From: Diploscapter coronatus
Lineage: Eukaryota; Nematoda; Chromadorea; Rhabditida; Rhabditidae
Assembly (NCBI GenBank): GCA_964036155.1
Contig: OZ038422.1
Span: 59,853,201 to 59,917,200 of the forward strand
DNA length: 64,000 bases
Direction: 5' to 3'
A program made the position numbers and the translations under genes. Below the pieces are notes generated by a model. That model worked only from the letters and a program-made list of their open reading frames with translations. It was not told the DNA's origin and searched no databases. This document shows positions 13,280-26,700 of this stretch, piece after piece; the first letter of the stretch is position 1; each line of letters starts with the position of its first letter.

Positions 13280-14728
13280 AAGGAGGAAGACGTAATTTAT
13301 CAAGAATGATTCATTTTTCATGGCTTGTGGTAAAAAAGCCCGAACGCCCACTTTCAAAGTTGAGCGCTCTCTAAAAAGTGAGCGTCCTGGACGTCCAGGC
13401 GTCTTTTACCAAAAGCCCATTTCCCATTTCTCGTTTTTATTTGTAATTTCATAAACTGTTTTTATCAATTTCCATAAGGTTTTCCAACAGAAAGTTGTGA
13501 AGGTGTTAGTTTTCTTTGAATTATCATATTTTATGAAAATAAACTGTTTTATGATTTCTTTTACCTTATTTTTCATTTGGTATATATTTTTTGTAAAATT
13601 CTATCAGCATATTATTAATTCGTGTAAAATGATTTATTCAATTGATAATAATACGAAAATTACCCATTCTCTTGAAAATCCATACAAATTGATCGTTTTC
13701 TTTTAAAAAAAATCAAATGAAATTAACTGATTTAGAAAGATCTTTGCTGAAAAATTAATCGTGTCGAAAAATTTAGAAAATCAGGGCAAATTTTATCATC
13801 AAGCAAAATGAGATCAACAAAGTACAGTAGCTTCGAATTTAACAGAGAGCTATATTCGGTATTTTAAAATGCGTATATTTTAGATATTCAGTTTAAACCT
13901 TGCTATATTTAAAAGTATACGCATTCGTTAATCAATAGATTGATGTAAAGTAGTTTTTTTTTTATCAATCTTTATAAAAACAAATGATAATATATCGATG
14001 CTAAAATTTCACATTTTGATATTTGTAAATTAACTGAAATTCTTAATCATTAAACTCCAAGATACAACTAACTCTGTAAGTAAAGAGTAATTAAATGTTT
14101 GATTAGACCGTTCAGGGGTGCGTTCACAATTTCATCAGAATATATCAATGTAAAACCGGGCGCGCAATATTTAAAGACTTATCAGAATAATTGAAATACT
14201 TTAGCATAATAATCGGGCTAAAAAATTTAAATGAGCTCGATGGGAAGTTTGTAATTCATAAATTTCGAATAAATTTCTATCCGCTTAAGAATATTTAGAT
14301 TCATTATAATCGTCGAAAGAATAATACTAGGAAGTGATATTTCGATCAATGAATTAAAAATTTGTGACTTAATAATCGTTAATGAAGATGGAATTGACAT
14401 CATTAAAATGACTAAAATTGGCTTAATGATATATCGAACAGCTCTTCGATTTTCTTTTCGTATATGCGAATCTGTGCTTTATTTATTTTGTCTCAAGCTA
14501 TCTATCGGTCAATGACAGTACCACAATGGTGTTTTAGAGTAGTTAGGTAATTATGTCTTCATTTAGAGAAAGGCATGGCAAAACAGTATTACTAGAAGGG
14601 ATATTGTATCCTGTCTCTCTCGCTTATTTCTTATTTCATAATACAGTGCGGTTTACGCATTGCTTTAACCAGATTCTTTAAACTTATAATAGTTATGCAT
14701 TAAGCCAATTTCTGTCAATATTTAAATT
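13280..14728. other. Convergent intergenic region PRPF3 / RhoGAP
   Basis: AT-rich DNA between two converging genes. Apart from the small hairpin at 13327-13421 nothing coding or RNA-like was recognised. Confidence 0.5.
13327..13421. repeat. Imperfect fold-back with a perfect 14-bp palindrome
   Basis: GGTAAAA/TTTTACC and ACGCCCACTTT/AAAGTGAGCGT pair across the segment, and CCTGGACGTCCAGG (13386-13399) is a perfect palindrome. It lies about 50-140 bases after the PRPF3 stop. It may be a small MITE remnant or a 3'-end structure. Confidence 0.5.
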
Positions 14729-17700
14729 TTATAGCTGCTCGTCTCCACTAGCGGGCGTCAATTCGTTGGGCGACGTCTTCGTGATTTCAGGCACGTTTTT
14801 TGCTTGTGCTCCTTTTTCCGCTGCTGATTTATTTGCGTGGGCGACAATTTCTGCGTGCACGTCTGGAGACGACTTCCGGATTCCCAGCCAACGCGCGAAT
14901 TTGTCCAGTTTGCCGAGCTTAAACTTAAAGCAATGGGGTTAATTTTAACAGTCGATTTATTTTTTTTTTTTTTTAAATAAATTTTAGTGAAGATCAACCT
15001 AGTTTCTAGCAGTTTTCGAATTATGTTAATGAAGATTAACGCTATTTACGACACTTTTCGATATCTTAAATAATAGACTCTAAGATTTACCTTCAACGTA
15101 TCAACGTCCGCTATCGTATGTCTACGGCTGGGGTCAATTTTCGTTTCTCGGCCCTCTAAAAATCGATATTTTCTTATTTAATAATGCTAACTTCCATACC
15201 CGACTTCACCCTCATTTTGATTTTCTGTTGACATCTACTTGCATCGCCATTATTATTGTTGTTGTTGTTATTCAAATTCAACGCGGATGGGCGTGGCCTC
15301 GGTGAATTCGAAGCATTTCTGGCGCATGGTGAGGGGTTACTAAAATTCGAATGTTTGCAAAAATTCCATCTACCTCCCCTATCCACTAGACTATTTCGAC
15401 GTATTTTTGGCAGCGATAAAGTCTGCCCCCTTGCCACTAAGTTATTTGACCATGACATACCTGGATGCGTAGTCGGATGAAGTAGGCGGCTCAGGACAGG
15501 CCACAGCGAGAGGCGCAGAACTTTGTGGTGCGGAACTCAAATGGGCTGAGCTTGTAGTCGAATAATCCGAAGTGCAGGAAAGTGCATCAGTCATATCTTT
15601 CGTCGGGGAGTAGGTCTAAATGTTTCCCTTTCCTCTGAAAATATCGACTTTTTCTTACATTAAGTAAATCTGTCGATCGCTCCATAGTCCTCGGAGGTCG
15701 GTCAACCCAGGTTTGTCTCTTCTGCATTTTTCTTATCTTCTCCCGAGTTTCCTCACTTAGAACCTAAAATATGCTCCTTAACTTCGAATTGTCGATGAAA
15801 ATATTGACGAAGATGGGCTTTTACTTTATGAGAATATCAATATTTGAAATTCTACCTCCAGAGCGGGCGTTCCAGCCAAGTTTAAATGCTGTGTGTGGCT
15901 CGCCATCGCATCCAGGGCTTTATTATCGTCGACGGAAGCCGCTGCGGCACTTCCAGCGATGAAAATTCGCCGAGCGGAGTACATATCCTGTTGCCTCTTC
16001 TTCCTGAGCACCTCGCCGTCGTTTAAGGGGTCGGTCCGACTCGAGTCCGGTAGCGATCCTAGACTGCTCTCCAAGGAGGGGCTCTCCTCCATACCGCCGT
16101 CAGTTCCTCCCGAGGCTCCGGGTGGGGATATCGTCTGACGCGATTCGATTTCGGCGTCGATATCTCGCTCCTGAAAATACCGATTACAACTTTGTTCTAG
16201 AATGCATTTTTAATATTTTCTAAATCGGAGTTTAATTTTTGTTTCCAAAGTACGACACATTTTAGGGCATATAAAAACTGGACTTCACATCATATAAAAC
16301 GGGAGGTTTTTTTTTTGTTTTTTTTTCTATTGCATTTTGGAATCATTTAATTTAGATCTAAAATTTACCTGATAATGCCCCTGAAAAGCAGATTCCACCG
16401 ATTGGACGGATGGAGTCGCAGGAGTGTACCGCGGGTTGACTGCTGCAGGGGCGGTCGACTCAATTTTGAGGCCCTTCGAAGTGGTAGGCGCTGAGTTCTT
16501 CTTGTCACGACGCGAGTTTCGCCGGAGCATGTTTTTTATCTGAAAATTTTCGATTTTTCCTGCATATATATATATATATATATATTTTTTTTTTTTAATG
16601 AAATAAATAAATAAAAATTTTCTTAGTTTCTTGTTATTTTAAGTTTTAAAGTGGGCATAATGATACATGTGTTAGATATTTTAAAGTAAAAAATTCGAGA
16701 CTTACCTTCCCAGCTTTGCCTTCATTCATCAACGCAGCAGCCTGATCTTCGTTGGCCTTTCGGATTAAGTTGTGCATGTCGTTGAATGACGCTGCAGAGA
16801 CGCCAGTAGGAACTCCCACCCCGTACTGGGGAGGGTCGGTTGGAGGGGCGTTCAGTTCTGATGGATGCTGTGCGGGGACCTCATCCTCAGCAGTAGACTC
16901 GCTGTCGAACATCCAATCGTGCTCAAATTCAATTATATTCCTGTTTCGTTAAGATGTGCGCATTTTTAATATCATTGGATTGGCAAATAATTCCTGCTAT
17001 ATATTGCACTTTCTTAATCCTTTAATCAAATGCAAAATGTGGTAGAGAACTTCCAATCGAACCTAATATAGCTCAATAAAGGTATTAGTTTTAGATTTTA
17101 ATATTGACATTTAGAATTCATTTTTTTTTTTTTTTTTACATAAAATGCGATGACAATTCTTACATAATAAATCAGCGTTTCGATAATTTTGCACTGATCG
17201 CTCATGTGAGTGACCATCGTGGCCATATTATCGTCTGATGGTCGGACTATCGACGGCCCAAACATCAGTGCCAAATTTCGCGTTTCCATCTTGTTAACAT
17301 CGCTATTTTTCGTAATTTCAGCCAAGTGTAGAATCAAGAATTTGAGAGTTTCGTAGTGGTGCCGAGGTAGTTTGCGCAACTGAACAAATATTTAATCACA
17401 ACTATTTCATTGATAAGGTTTATCACGAAAAATGAGAGGTGATCATTGAAAGTTTGAACTTTTAAAAAATCGATATTTGATTTGAAATAGTTTAGACTTG
17501 TAGTAATTGATGCAGTCCAGTTAAATGACATTTAAGTTTGATTAGATTTTAATAACTCACTAAGTTTCTCAATTTATGCAGCCGATTATGATGATTCGAT
17601 ATTCGATTGGCATCGATAAAGAATGGATACAGTTTATCCGTCAAAAGCGGCTCAGGTAATTTTCGAAGGAACATTTTAAGTAAAGAAGATACAACATTGA

Positions 17701-20700
17701 CGTCACGCCACCGAGGGTCAAGTTGGTCGAGCTGAAATTTAATTTAAATATTTGTTTTATAAATGAAGGCCATCTTTTCTTCCAAGATTTAAGGTAGACG
17801 ATGACGACTCAAAGCTATTAGAATATAGATGCATTAAATTTAGATGAAGATCGACTTTTTGTAGTCTACTTAGAGAAAGATCATGACTTATTTCGACTTG
17901 GAGAGTCACAACTCGAATGGAGATCAGTTTTGAAATTAAGTTAAATTTATCTACCTGCTCCAAATTAACGCTGTCCATATTGTGCGATAGAGTTTCTCTC
18001 AGCGCATTGACCGCTGCGGTATTTCCCGGAATTCGATAAATGCCTATCGTATCCATACCATGCGCTTCAACTACGCTCACGCAAATTTGGACCAGTAGCG
18101 GGACGTGCTAAAATAAAACATTTAGAAAAATCCTTTAGAAAACGAATAAAAATCAATAAGATTGTAATAAAACAATCGAATTTTGAGAAAATAGATTTTA
18201 AAAATTCTAAGATTTGCATCCAACTTACCTCATTATTTTTGGCCGTAGCGCAGTCCGCTAACCTCACCCCCAATACGGATTGAGGCGTGTGCTGACTGCT
18301 TGACGAGGAACCACTGCCCTGTTTGGCCGCCTTGGATTTTTTCCACTTCCGACCCGATTTCGGGGTTTGAGGCTCTAAAGAATCAATTATTATAAAAACA
18401 AAGTTAATATCACAAATTAAAATTTTTGCTGACGATTAATTCTGATCGAAAAGAATATATATTTCTATATAAACTTATATTTCTCGTGACTTTTAGGTTT
18501 AAATAAATTACCTCCATTATCAAGATTACTAGTATCTTTGCTAGTGCCGGGCTGCGGGTAGACATGGTGGTCCATGCCGGCTGATAAGGGACCTGATATT
18601 CAATTTTAAAGTTGAAACTCAGAAATTGAAATTACCAGCAGAATTAGGGGCGTGAATGGGCGCTGTCTGGTGTCGCTTATTAGCGATCGGGCTAGGGAGT
18701 TGAGAGGTTTTGGCTTTGTATCTGAAAATTTAAGCCTTGATTTATTCGCATTTCAAATAAATTGAATTCAAATTATGTATCACATTTCTAAAGATCAATA
18801 AATTCTGAATCACTCACAAACGCGTATTGATTATGTCAATTTTCGCATGAAAAGGCAGAGAAAGAAAGAAGAAGAAAAAGAAAAGAGAATTAGAGAAAGA
18901 AAAAAAATAGAAAAATCGTGCCAGAAATGGAGGGGCAGCTAAATAAACGAGTTTGCGCCCCCCACACAGACGCGAAAGCGATTACAGCCGAGCGCTCGGA
19001 AAAAGTGATGATGCGAAATCCTATCATTGGTTCAGATAAATCCGAAAATCAACCAAAACTATCGTTCTTCTGCAAGAAAATCTCGTAAGATTCTAGAATT
19101 TCCCACGTTTAATTTAATATAAATTTTGCATCTTTTCGAAAATCTATCATGATTTAGAATTTTGCCAGAGATCTAGCATCAAAGTGGACCCGTACCGATG
19201 CATGATCAGCTGACTAGTGGCTTGATTGGCTGGGCTAGTGGAGTGGTGCGCGGTGGTGTAGTGATAGTGATTCGGATTGTTTTGCTGGAGGAGCGAATGA
19301 CCATTGCGGTCCGATCGGGCCGAGGAAGATGATGCCAATGACGCTGCCTGAAAAATTAAAAATGATCGACTTTTAAAAATAGCATAAAATATAAATTTGA
19401 AAAAATCGATTATTTGATTGTGAGATATATTATAATTACAGCATTTTAGAAAGAAAACAATTTTTTTAAAGATATGACAACTATCTGAGATTTAGAAATA
19501 ATTGAATAAATTTTGAAGATGTCTAAGATATGACATAATATATTATAAAATAAAAAAACTTAGATAATATGAAAAAGTAAATCTACCATCGATTCAAAAA
19601 TGCGCATACATAGAGGTGCATTACCAAAACTGGAAATCTCCTATATGCGTTGTTAGAGTGAAGAGAACAAAATTGTTTGCGGGAAACAAACTGGAATAGA
19701 GAATGGCAAGTAGGAAAAGAATGAGGATAACTACTTTTTAAAATATAATTACGTTATTACATGGGAAGCATGGGCTTCAAAACGGACCTTATACGACACT
19801 AGATATCTGGGTTTTAATTAAATTAATGAAGATCAGCTTTTAAAATTCATCAAATGCATGTCTAAATTTTATATCAAATTTTCGACAATCATGAAGTTTA
19901 TCCTCATGAGGATCAGCCTTTTCTATTTATCGAATTCAAGTGTCTAAGTTTTAAAATCAATTTGAAAGTATAAATAATAAATCCGAGTCCCAAATCCATG
20001 ATCAATACAAATTTTATATCGCGAAAAACTTTGCAGAGAATGAAATTTGAAGAGCGCGTCGGGCTGGGCAAAGTTTATACAAAGCCTCGAATCAATGGTT
20101 TTCGGAATTTCGGCAGCGAGGGGGCAGGCTCGTTTTCAGTGGGAGATTCCCCGGCATTCAATCAAACCCGAGCAAAATCCGCATTTCTCACGATATTCCA
20201 CTGTGTGTTAAACCACTTATGATTTATTATTGAATCAATGCCGTTTAAAATCCACGTAAAGTCCAACTTTTCTCACGATACTTCTCTTGATTTTAAACCA
20301 CTTCAAATTTATATTTAAAAAGCGTTTTAAATCAACTGAAGATCAGGATATCTTAAATTACATGCTAAAACACAGAATTCTAAAGCCACCTGAGATAAAT
20401 TTCAAAAACCCAAAAATTAATCGATACTCTGCAAAGTTCCTCAACCAATCTACTCTCTTCGTCATGTAAAATGATCCCTCTTCACCTCATTTTTGAGATG
20501 AGAAATAGTAAAAGAAATTAAGAGACAGAAAGATAGAAAAATAGAAAATAGCGGGGAATTTAGAGAGAAAGAGGGAAAAGGTAAAAAAGAGGATGAGCAG
20601 ATAGAGAAATAGCGCTGAATTTAAGGAGGCGAAAAGACGACAAATAAGCGTGAAAAGGTGTGAAATGTACACACGAAAAGCGCGATTTTCAATCGCAAAA

Positions 20701-23700
20701 ATAAAATCTAAAAACTCAATTCAAAACTAGAAAATATCACTAAATTTAGCCCCAAATCAAAGGGTTTAAAAGCTATAGGGCCTGAGTCAACTATGAATAT
20801 TTAATAGGTGCGAATAATGCGGTAGTAGTGTGGATTTAGACCTTGAAAATCTCTCTTTCTCTGATTCTCTTCATTCGCCCGTGCTATGTCTTCATCCTAA
20901 TAATCATCGAGTAAGCAATGCGCGGTCGCGTATGCATGAAGAGAAGAGGTTCATTGTTATGTTCCGACAGGGTCTTTGTCTTTATCTTTCAATCTCCATT
21001 ATTATTATGATCTCTCTGCTACTCTTTTTCTATGATTTCCCTGAAAATGCACACTATTTCGCCTAATTTTCCATTCCTTTCCTCTCATTGAAAGTGTGCA
21101 TTTCGGCGTAAATAGAAAGAGCGCGTCCCTAAAAATAAAGAATACTAACATGTAGGTAAAGTATCACTTGAACAAGAAAAGTATAGGTAAGTAGGGTGGT
21201 AACTAAGGACCCATTTTTCCTGGTAAAGAGGCCATTTTGGTAAATAGTACCATTTTCTGGTAACTTAATATTCCTCAGAAAAAAATAATAGTGAAAGTAA
21301 CTGGCAAAGGCATAAACTGGCTTATATTGAATGGAGAAGAATTAGAGAATAAAGACACTCCCAATAAAATACACAAATGCGCAATAGGCGTACGATGCAT
21401 GAGTGAAAAGAGGAGAAAAAAAACAGAAAAGAAGAAGATGGTAAATCAGAAATTAGATCTAATTTCTTCTCATCTTAGGCAAAATCGTTAAATACTTAAG
21501 ATAAAATATTGGGGCTAGAAAAATTAGATTATACTTCACAAAATCTTAGGAAAACTCTAAAAAAAATATGTTGAAAAATATATCCGAAATTTTTTTCCAA
21601 CCTAACAAAAACTTTGCAATTTTCCATGTAAACTTAAATGAAGAGCGCTATAAAAGTGGGATAGCGTTGAAAAGGCGGAGAGAATCAGAGAAGACGACAC
21701 GAAACTCAGGCGACAAGGCGCATCGATTACAAAGGGGGAAATGAAGAGACTCAAGGGCCCAAAATGGGCGCGACGGAGAGGGAGGGGTCGAAAATTTTTA
21801 TGTTTGCAAAAATAAGGCACGGTTTAATCGTAGAAAAGTCGATATTATGCCCTCAGGAGCATTTTTACTTGAAATTTAGAGGCAAAAATAATTTCGGATA
21901 CGTTTAAGATAAAATCTCTGTACAAAGTGGGAGATTTGGTAGCGCCCCCTATGTTCAGGGTTGGTTAATCTATCTTTATCCTTAATTCTCTTTCTTCCTC
22001 CCCTCTTGTCTTTTTCTTTCTCTCTCTCTTCGTTTTCTCTAATTCTCTCAAATCCACCTAATCTTTCTTTATCCAGACCTCATGAAACCGGAGACGTTCA
22101 GAGCGCTGTGCATTTTGCGAAGCAAAGCGAACAACACAACCTAAGCTGAACTTCATTCGGTCCTGCATAAAAAGGGGCGGAGCTGAGTTTTAGAAAATTT
22201 TCGAAAGTGAGCACATTGATGTTGACTAACTTAAAGTAAATATTTTAGGAACTATTGAAATTAAAGAACCATAAAAATTCTAATAGAACTGGTTTTGAAA
22301 TTCGATTTTTAAGAAAGAAAAAAACGAAATTGCAACCCAACGAAATGAAGAAAAACTTGCGTCGTCGTGAAGGTTAAAACCTAGAAGTAAAGTTGATGAA
22401 AATAAGGCCTAGCGCACGGCGTGTTAGAAAGGAGTGAAATTAAGATGGGTTATATGGAAAGGGGGCGAAATAGTTCGTGGAAAATAGAGAATTAGGAGAC
22501 GAAAAAAGTTGGAGAGAGAAAGAGGGAGAAAGTTAGAAAAGGAAGACAGAGAGAAAGAGAAAAGACTTGCCCCAGGCAAGAGGGACGACGGGACTCAATA
22601 GATGAGAATCGATACAGAGAGGGATGACGCAAGAGAGAGACGAAAAGCGAGAGAGCGCAGAGATAAAAGGGTACATTCATTATGAGGAACGAGGAAAATA
22701 TTAGAATCTCTATGCTAACTTTTGAAATATTCTAATTTTACGTTGAAAAATAAGAAATAACGTGCAACTTTTTAACGTTAGAGGGGAATATTTTGGAGAA
22801 ATAGTATGGGTTTAATGAAGTGTTAGAGAAAATGATTTAGAGAAATAGGGTCTACTGCGATTCCCACCTTATTTTTGGAAAATAGCATGGGAAAAGAAAA
22901 AAGAGGATGGGAACTACAAGGGGCCGAGCAATAACATGTAATTTTAGAAGTTAGAGAAAAAAAACTCGGAGAAATAGTACGGGATTTCGAGAGAGCGGAA
23001 GAGGCAAAAAAGGATTAAAAGGTGTGCTCGGCTCTCGAAGCCGAATATGCACGAATAATAGCACGTGAGATGGATGGATAAGTTTTGCGGTTCGCCCCGA
23101 GCATTCTTTATATGGAAAATCGACTGAATTGGCGGGAAAATTAAGCCACGCCCACCTTCGGCAAAGTTCAACAAGTCTTAAGTCGTCATTTCAAATAATT
23201 AAAAAGTTTCGGGTATTTTAGGGTCTTTGAAAATTCGATATCCCAGACAAAATCTAGCATGGACTCAGAAAAGAATTGCCTAACAAGGAAACGAAACTTT
23301 CGCGCGGGACTTCTTGGAGTCTGGAAGGAAAACGGAGAGAATGCATTTTGTGGTGGTCCGGGGACAAATTTGATAGAATTTCTCTTTCTCTGCACCCTCT
23401 CTGTTTTCTTAACATCCTCTGGCGCTCCAAATGAAATACAAAACTTTGCATGTAAATGAACGCGTTTCTCTTTCTCAATCCCATTAGCATGATTTTGCAA
23501 TGCTAATACCAATTAGTTACACTCAAAATAATGCGATATAAAATATGCCTGCGCTGCGTTGCAGATACATTCCGCTTTCACCGAAGTAAGAGGATGCGCG
23601 ATTTGGCACGGTGGCTAACGAAGCTAATCTATCCTTTTACTAAAAGGCATAAGGATCGATCTCGCTCCGCCCCACATTTTTTGCAAAAACTACCCAAACT

Positions 23701-26700
23701 AGTTTAAGGAGATTTTAGCAAATAGATATCAGAAAGTCAAGATTGATCTTAAGAGATGCAGCTAATTTTTAGCGATTTCTAGTTTAGCAAGGAGGAGAAA
23801 CTAAGATAGTGTCGCGCCAAATAAGTGCCTTGAAATCTAGAGGACTTGTGCGTCTTTTTCAGAGGGATTCTAAACTTTTTCTTTTCCCCTCTCGATTTTC
23901 CCGATCTTTTCCCCGAAACCCTTTTGAGTAACACAATTAGGAGAGGAGAACGCTCTCTTCTTTCAGCAAGCAAAACTTCACCACATTGTGAATAGAGCGG
24001 AATCGATCTAGTTTTAGAGAATTTTTTCGGGGACTTTATGTTGCATCCCAGACATTTATAATCATATACTAGCATGGGCATATAATTTGAAAAATAAGAG
24101 TTCAAAAAGTCAATAATGTATCTCTGATAGCTTTCAGGATATATATTATAATACAGAAAAGAGTAAAAAAGATGTTTAGAAATATAACGTACCGAGCAAG
24201 AGCTATGAAGGTTAGGACTTTGTACTCCATCAGACGAAGATTGCAATGAAGCGATCCACGATAGCATGTCCGACTCCGAATCCATTTCGAATAGATGCTC
24301 AGTTCTGGTTTGCGTAACTAGCCTGGCGACATGTTTGGTCTTTGATGAAGTTAACCACTCATAAGCTATGTCAACGATAGATGAATGAACGTCAATTCTA
24401 GGGCAGGACGGTAGTTGGACGCACTGGAAAATAATTTGGTCAAGTAAAAAGCTGATCTTCGCTGTTGTTTTGTATTCTAGTAGTGATTTTAGTTCAATTT
24501 AATAAATCATCATGTATCAAGAAAAAGCCGGTCTTCAATAAATAATCCATGTTTTGTTTGATAAATCGTCAAATTGACGAAGGTAGTGATGGTTTTTATT
24601 GGAATAAAATTCTACCTTCTCCCCAGTCGCTTCGGAAAACGCCGTGGTTGGTTCTTGAGGCGACAGAAACAGGCTTTGATCATAAAGTACTGCGTAGCAA
24701 GGCTCCCATTGTCGCCTTTTTCCCGATTTACCCAGGGCGAGTTCCTGAATTTTGCAAATTTTCCAATTTTGATATACGAGTGGATTTTACCTGATGCCTC
24801 AGCCAGCCTTGTCTGATGATCTTCGAGGCCTTGAGTAAAGTGTCGGGTAAGGGGTTTCGATTGGCAGGCAAGGAGGTTCGGGATCGCTTGGGCCGGAACT
24901 TCGAGGTTCGATCTGATTTGGCGTGGTTGAATAGGTTGATGAATTTCTGGAGGCGGTGAACGCCGCTGAAAATGCATTGTTACTAGCTTTAGGGTGAATT
25001 TGAAATTTACATTTAGTATAACTTCAAAATTTAATAAATCATTGATCAGTTTTACCTAGAATGATGGTGGGAATTGGAATTAGCAGAGTTTTGCTGATGA
25101 TTATTCGTGTTGCTGCCTGAAAATAGCGTTCATAATCGTTTTAAACTTCTATTTAAATTTCAATCTAAATTAAATGAAAGTAAAAATATCATGATGCTAA
25201 ATCTAAATAACACTCTTTAATTTTATCTATTAAAATTGTAAAAATGTTCGATCAGAACTATTGTTGGACTGAGAATAAGGCTTCTTTCATGAGATTATAT
25301 TACCTGTCGATCGAAAAGTGTTGTCGACTGAAGACATAGAGCCCATAGACGACAAGTCTCGGGATTCTTCATTTCCATACGCGATGGGATGTTCGGTCTC
25401 GGGCAGACTCGCAGACGTTGCGAGGACGTAGGACTTGGGACGCGCACGACGCATCGCACCAGTCAACTTGACGTTCGCTGATTCAGAATCCGATCTCTTC
25501 ACTACGCCGTCTTTCACGCCGAGGAAATCTGGATATTTAGATATTATTCATTTTTAGGAATCGGAAATAGTATATTGTGATTCCTAAGTAAAATATAAAC
25601 TATTTAAGTAATGTTTAAGAACCAAATGCTTTAGGTTAGCATATTTTAAATGACGTTTAAATCTTTACGATTGAGATTATCGATTTTCAGTATTAGGATG
25701 AAGCAATGTGATCAAAGGATTATTGGTTTGTATGTTAAGCAAGAAGTTCATCAAAAGATTCCCAACAGATTGATGTGAAGTGCGCGTCTAAATCATTCAA
25801 TAAGCATAATGAGAATTGGTGAATTGAATGAGGTGTTCAAAGACAGAGAGACATTGAAAACTACATTGACTTGGATTTGGGTCAAGTGATGAGAATAAGA
25901 ACGGTGTTTTTATTTTCCGAATCCTCGGAAAAAAGATTTCAAATGTAACTTTTTTGTAAACTCCCTTAATTTTCCGGATCAAAATGCAAAAAGAAAATAT
26001 TATTTAAACATACAAAAAAAAATCTAAAATTAAATGGTTATAAATTCAGGTAAAATAAGACTTAGAATATCATCTAAACCTAAATGAATTATTTCACGTA
26101 TTAAAAGGTGTACAAACTCAGATATAATATAAAAATCCGAATGTCCAGATTTAATTGGCAAAGAATCGAGATCTAAATAGAAGTGGGCGTGATAGAATGA
26201 GGGTTCAGCAAATTTAGCTACTCGAAAATGAGCAAGAAGCACATATTTTCAGAAAGGATAGCCCTAAAACTTTCCTCATTAGCCCCTCAAACCCGTCCTT
26301 TGAATATGAAGATAGTTCTATTCTCGGAAAACGCCTCCGAGACTAGTTTTGCTCGTATTTTAGGTTGGATAATAAATCTGCAAAATAGGTAAATAAGTGC
26401 AAAAATTCGCTTCTTTTAGGAGGAAATGTCAAAACTGCATATTCTTAACCACGGGTCTGATTTATATGAGGTGAAATATCAATTAAGTTTCAAATAAATC
26501 CAAAAGTATGATGAAAGGCCGAAAATGGGTTTTTCCCTGACGATTTTCCACCAGGTTCAGGGTCAAATTCGTGCCCTCTAGCCAAATTCGTTTTCTTTAA
26601 ATCTCTAGACTACTTGTGCTATTTTATATCCCATACCCGACCTTGCATAAGCCAATAGGACTATTCTACAGAAAATTGATGATTTATATGAGAAAAGTTG

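Noticed and set aside
14758..14997. 79-codon minus-strand frame over the RhoGAP last exon
   Set aside because: A shadow in another frame; the frame giving [14 protein letters not shown] and stop at 14729 joins in phase with upstream exons.
23186..23512. 108-codon minus-strand frame in a RhoGAP intron
   Set aside because: No recognised similarity, no in-phase splice sites with the flanking exons, composition like the surrounding intron.
23590..23700. Possible tRNA (GGTGGCTAACG ... GGATCGATCTC)
   Set aside because: D-arm-like start but no pairing acceptor stem or proper T-loop on either strand.
24612..24977. 121-codon minus-strand frame across two RhoGAP exons
   Set aside because: It reads through an 46-base intron; the correct frames give GWLRHQ and [13 protein letters not shown] of the PH domain.
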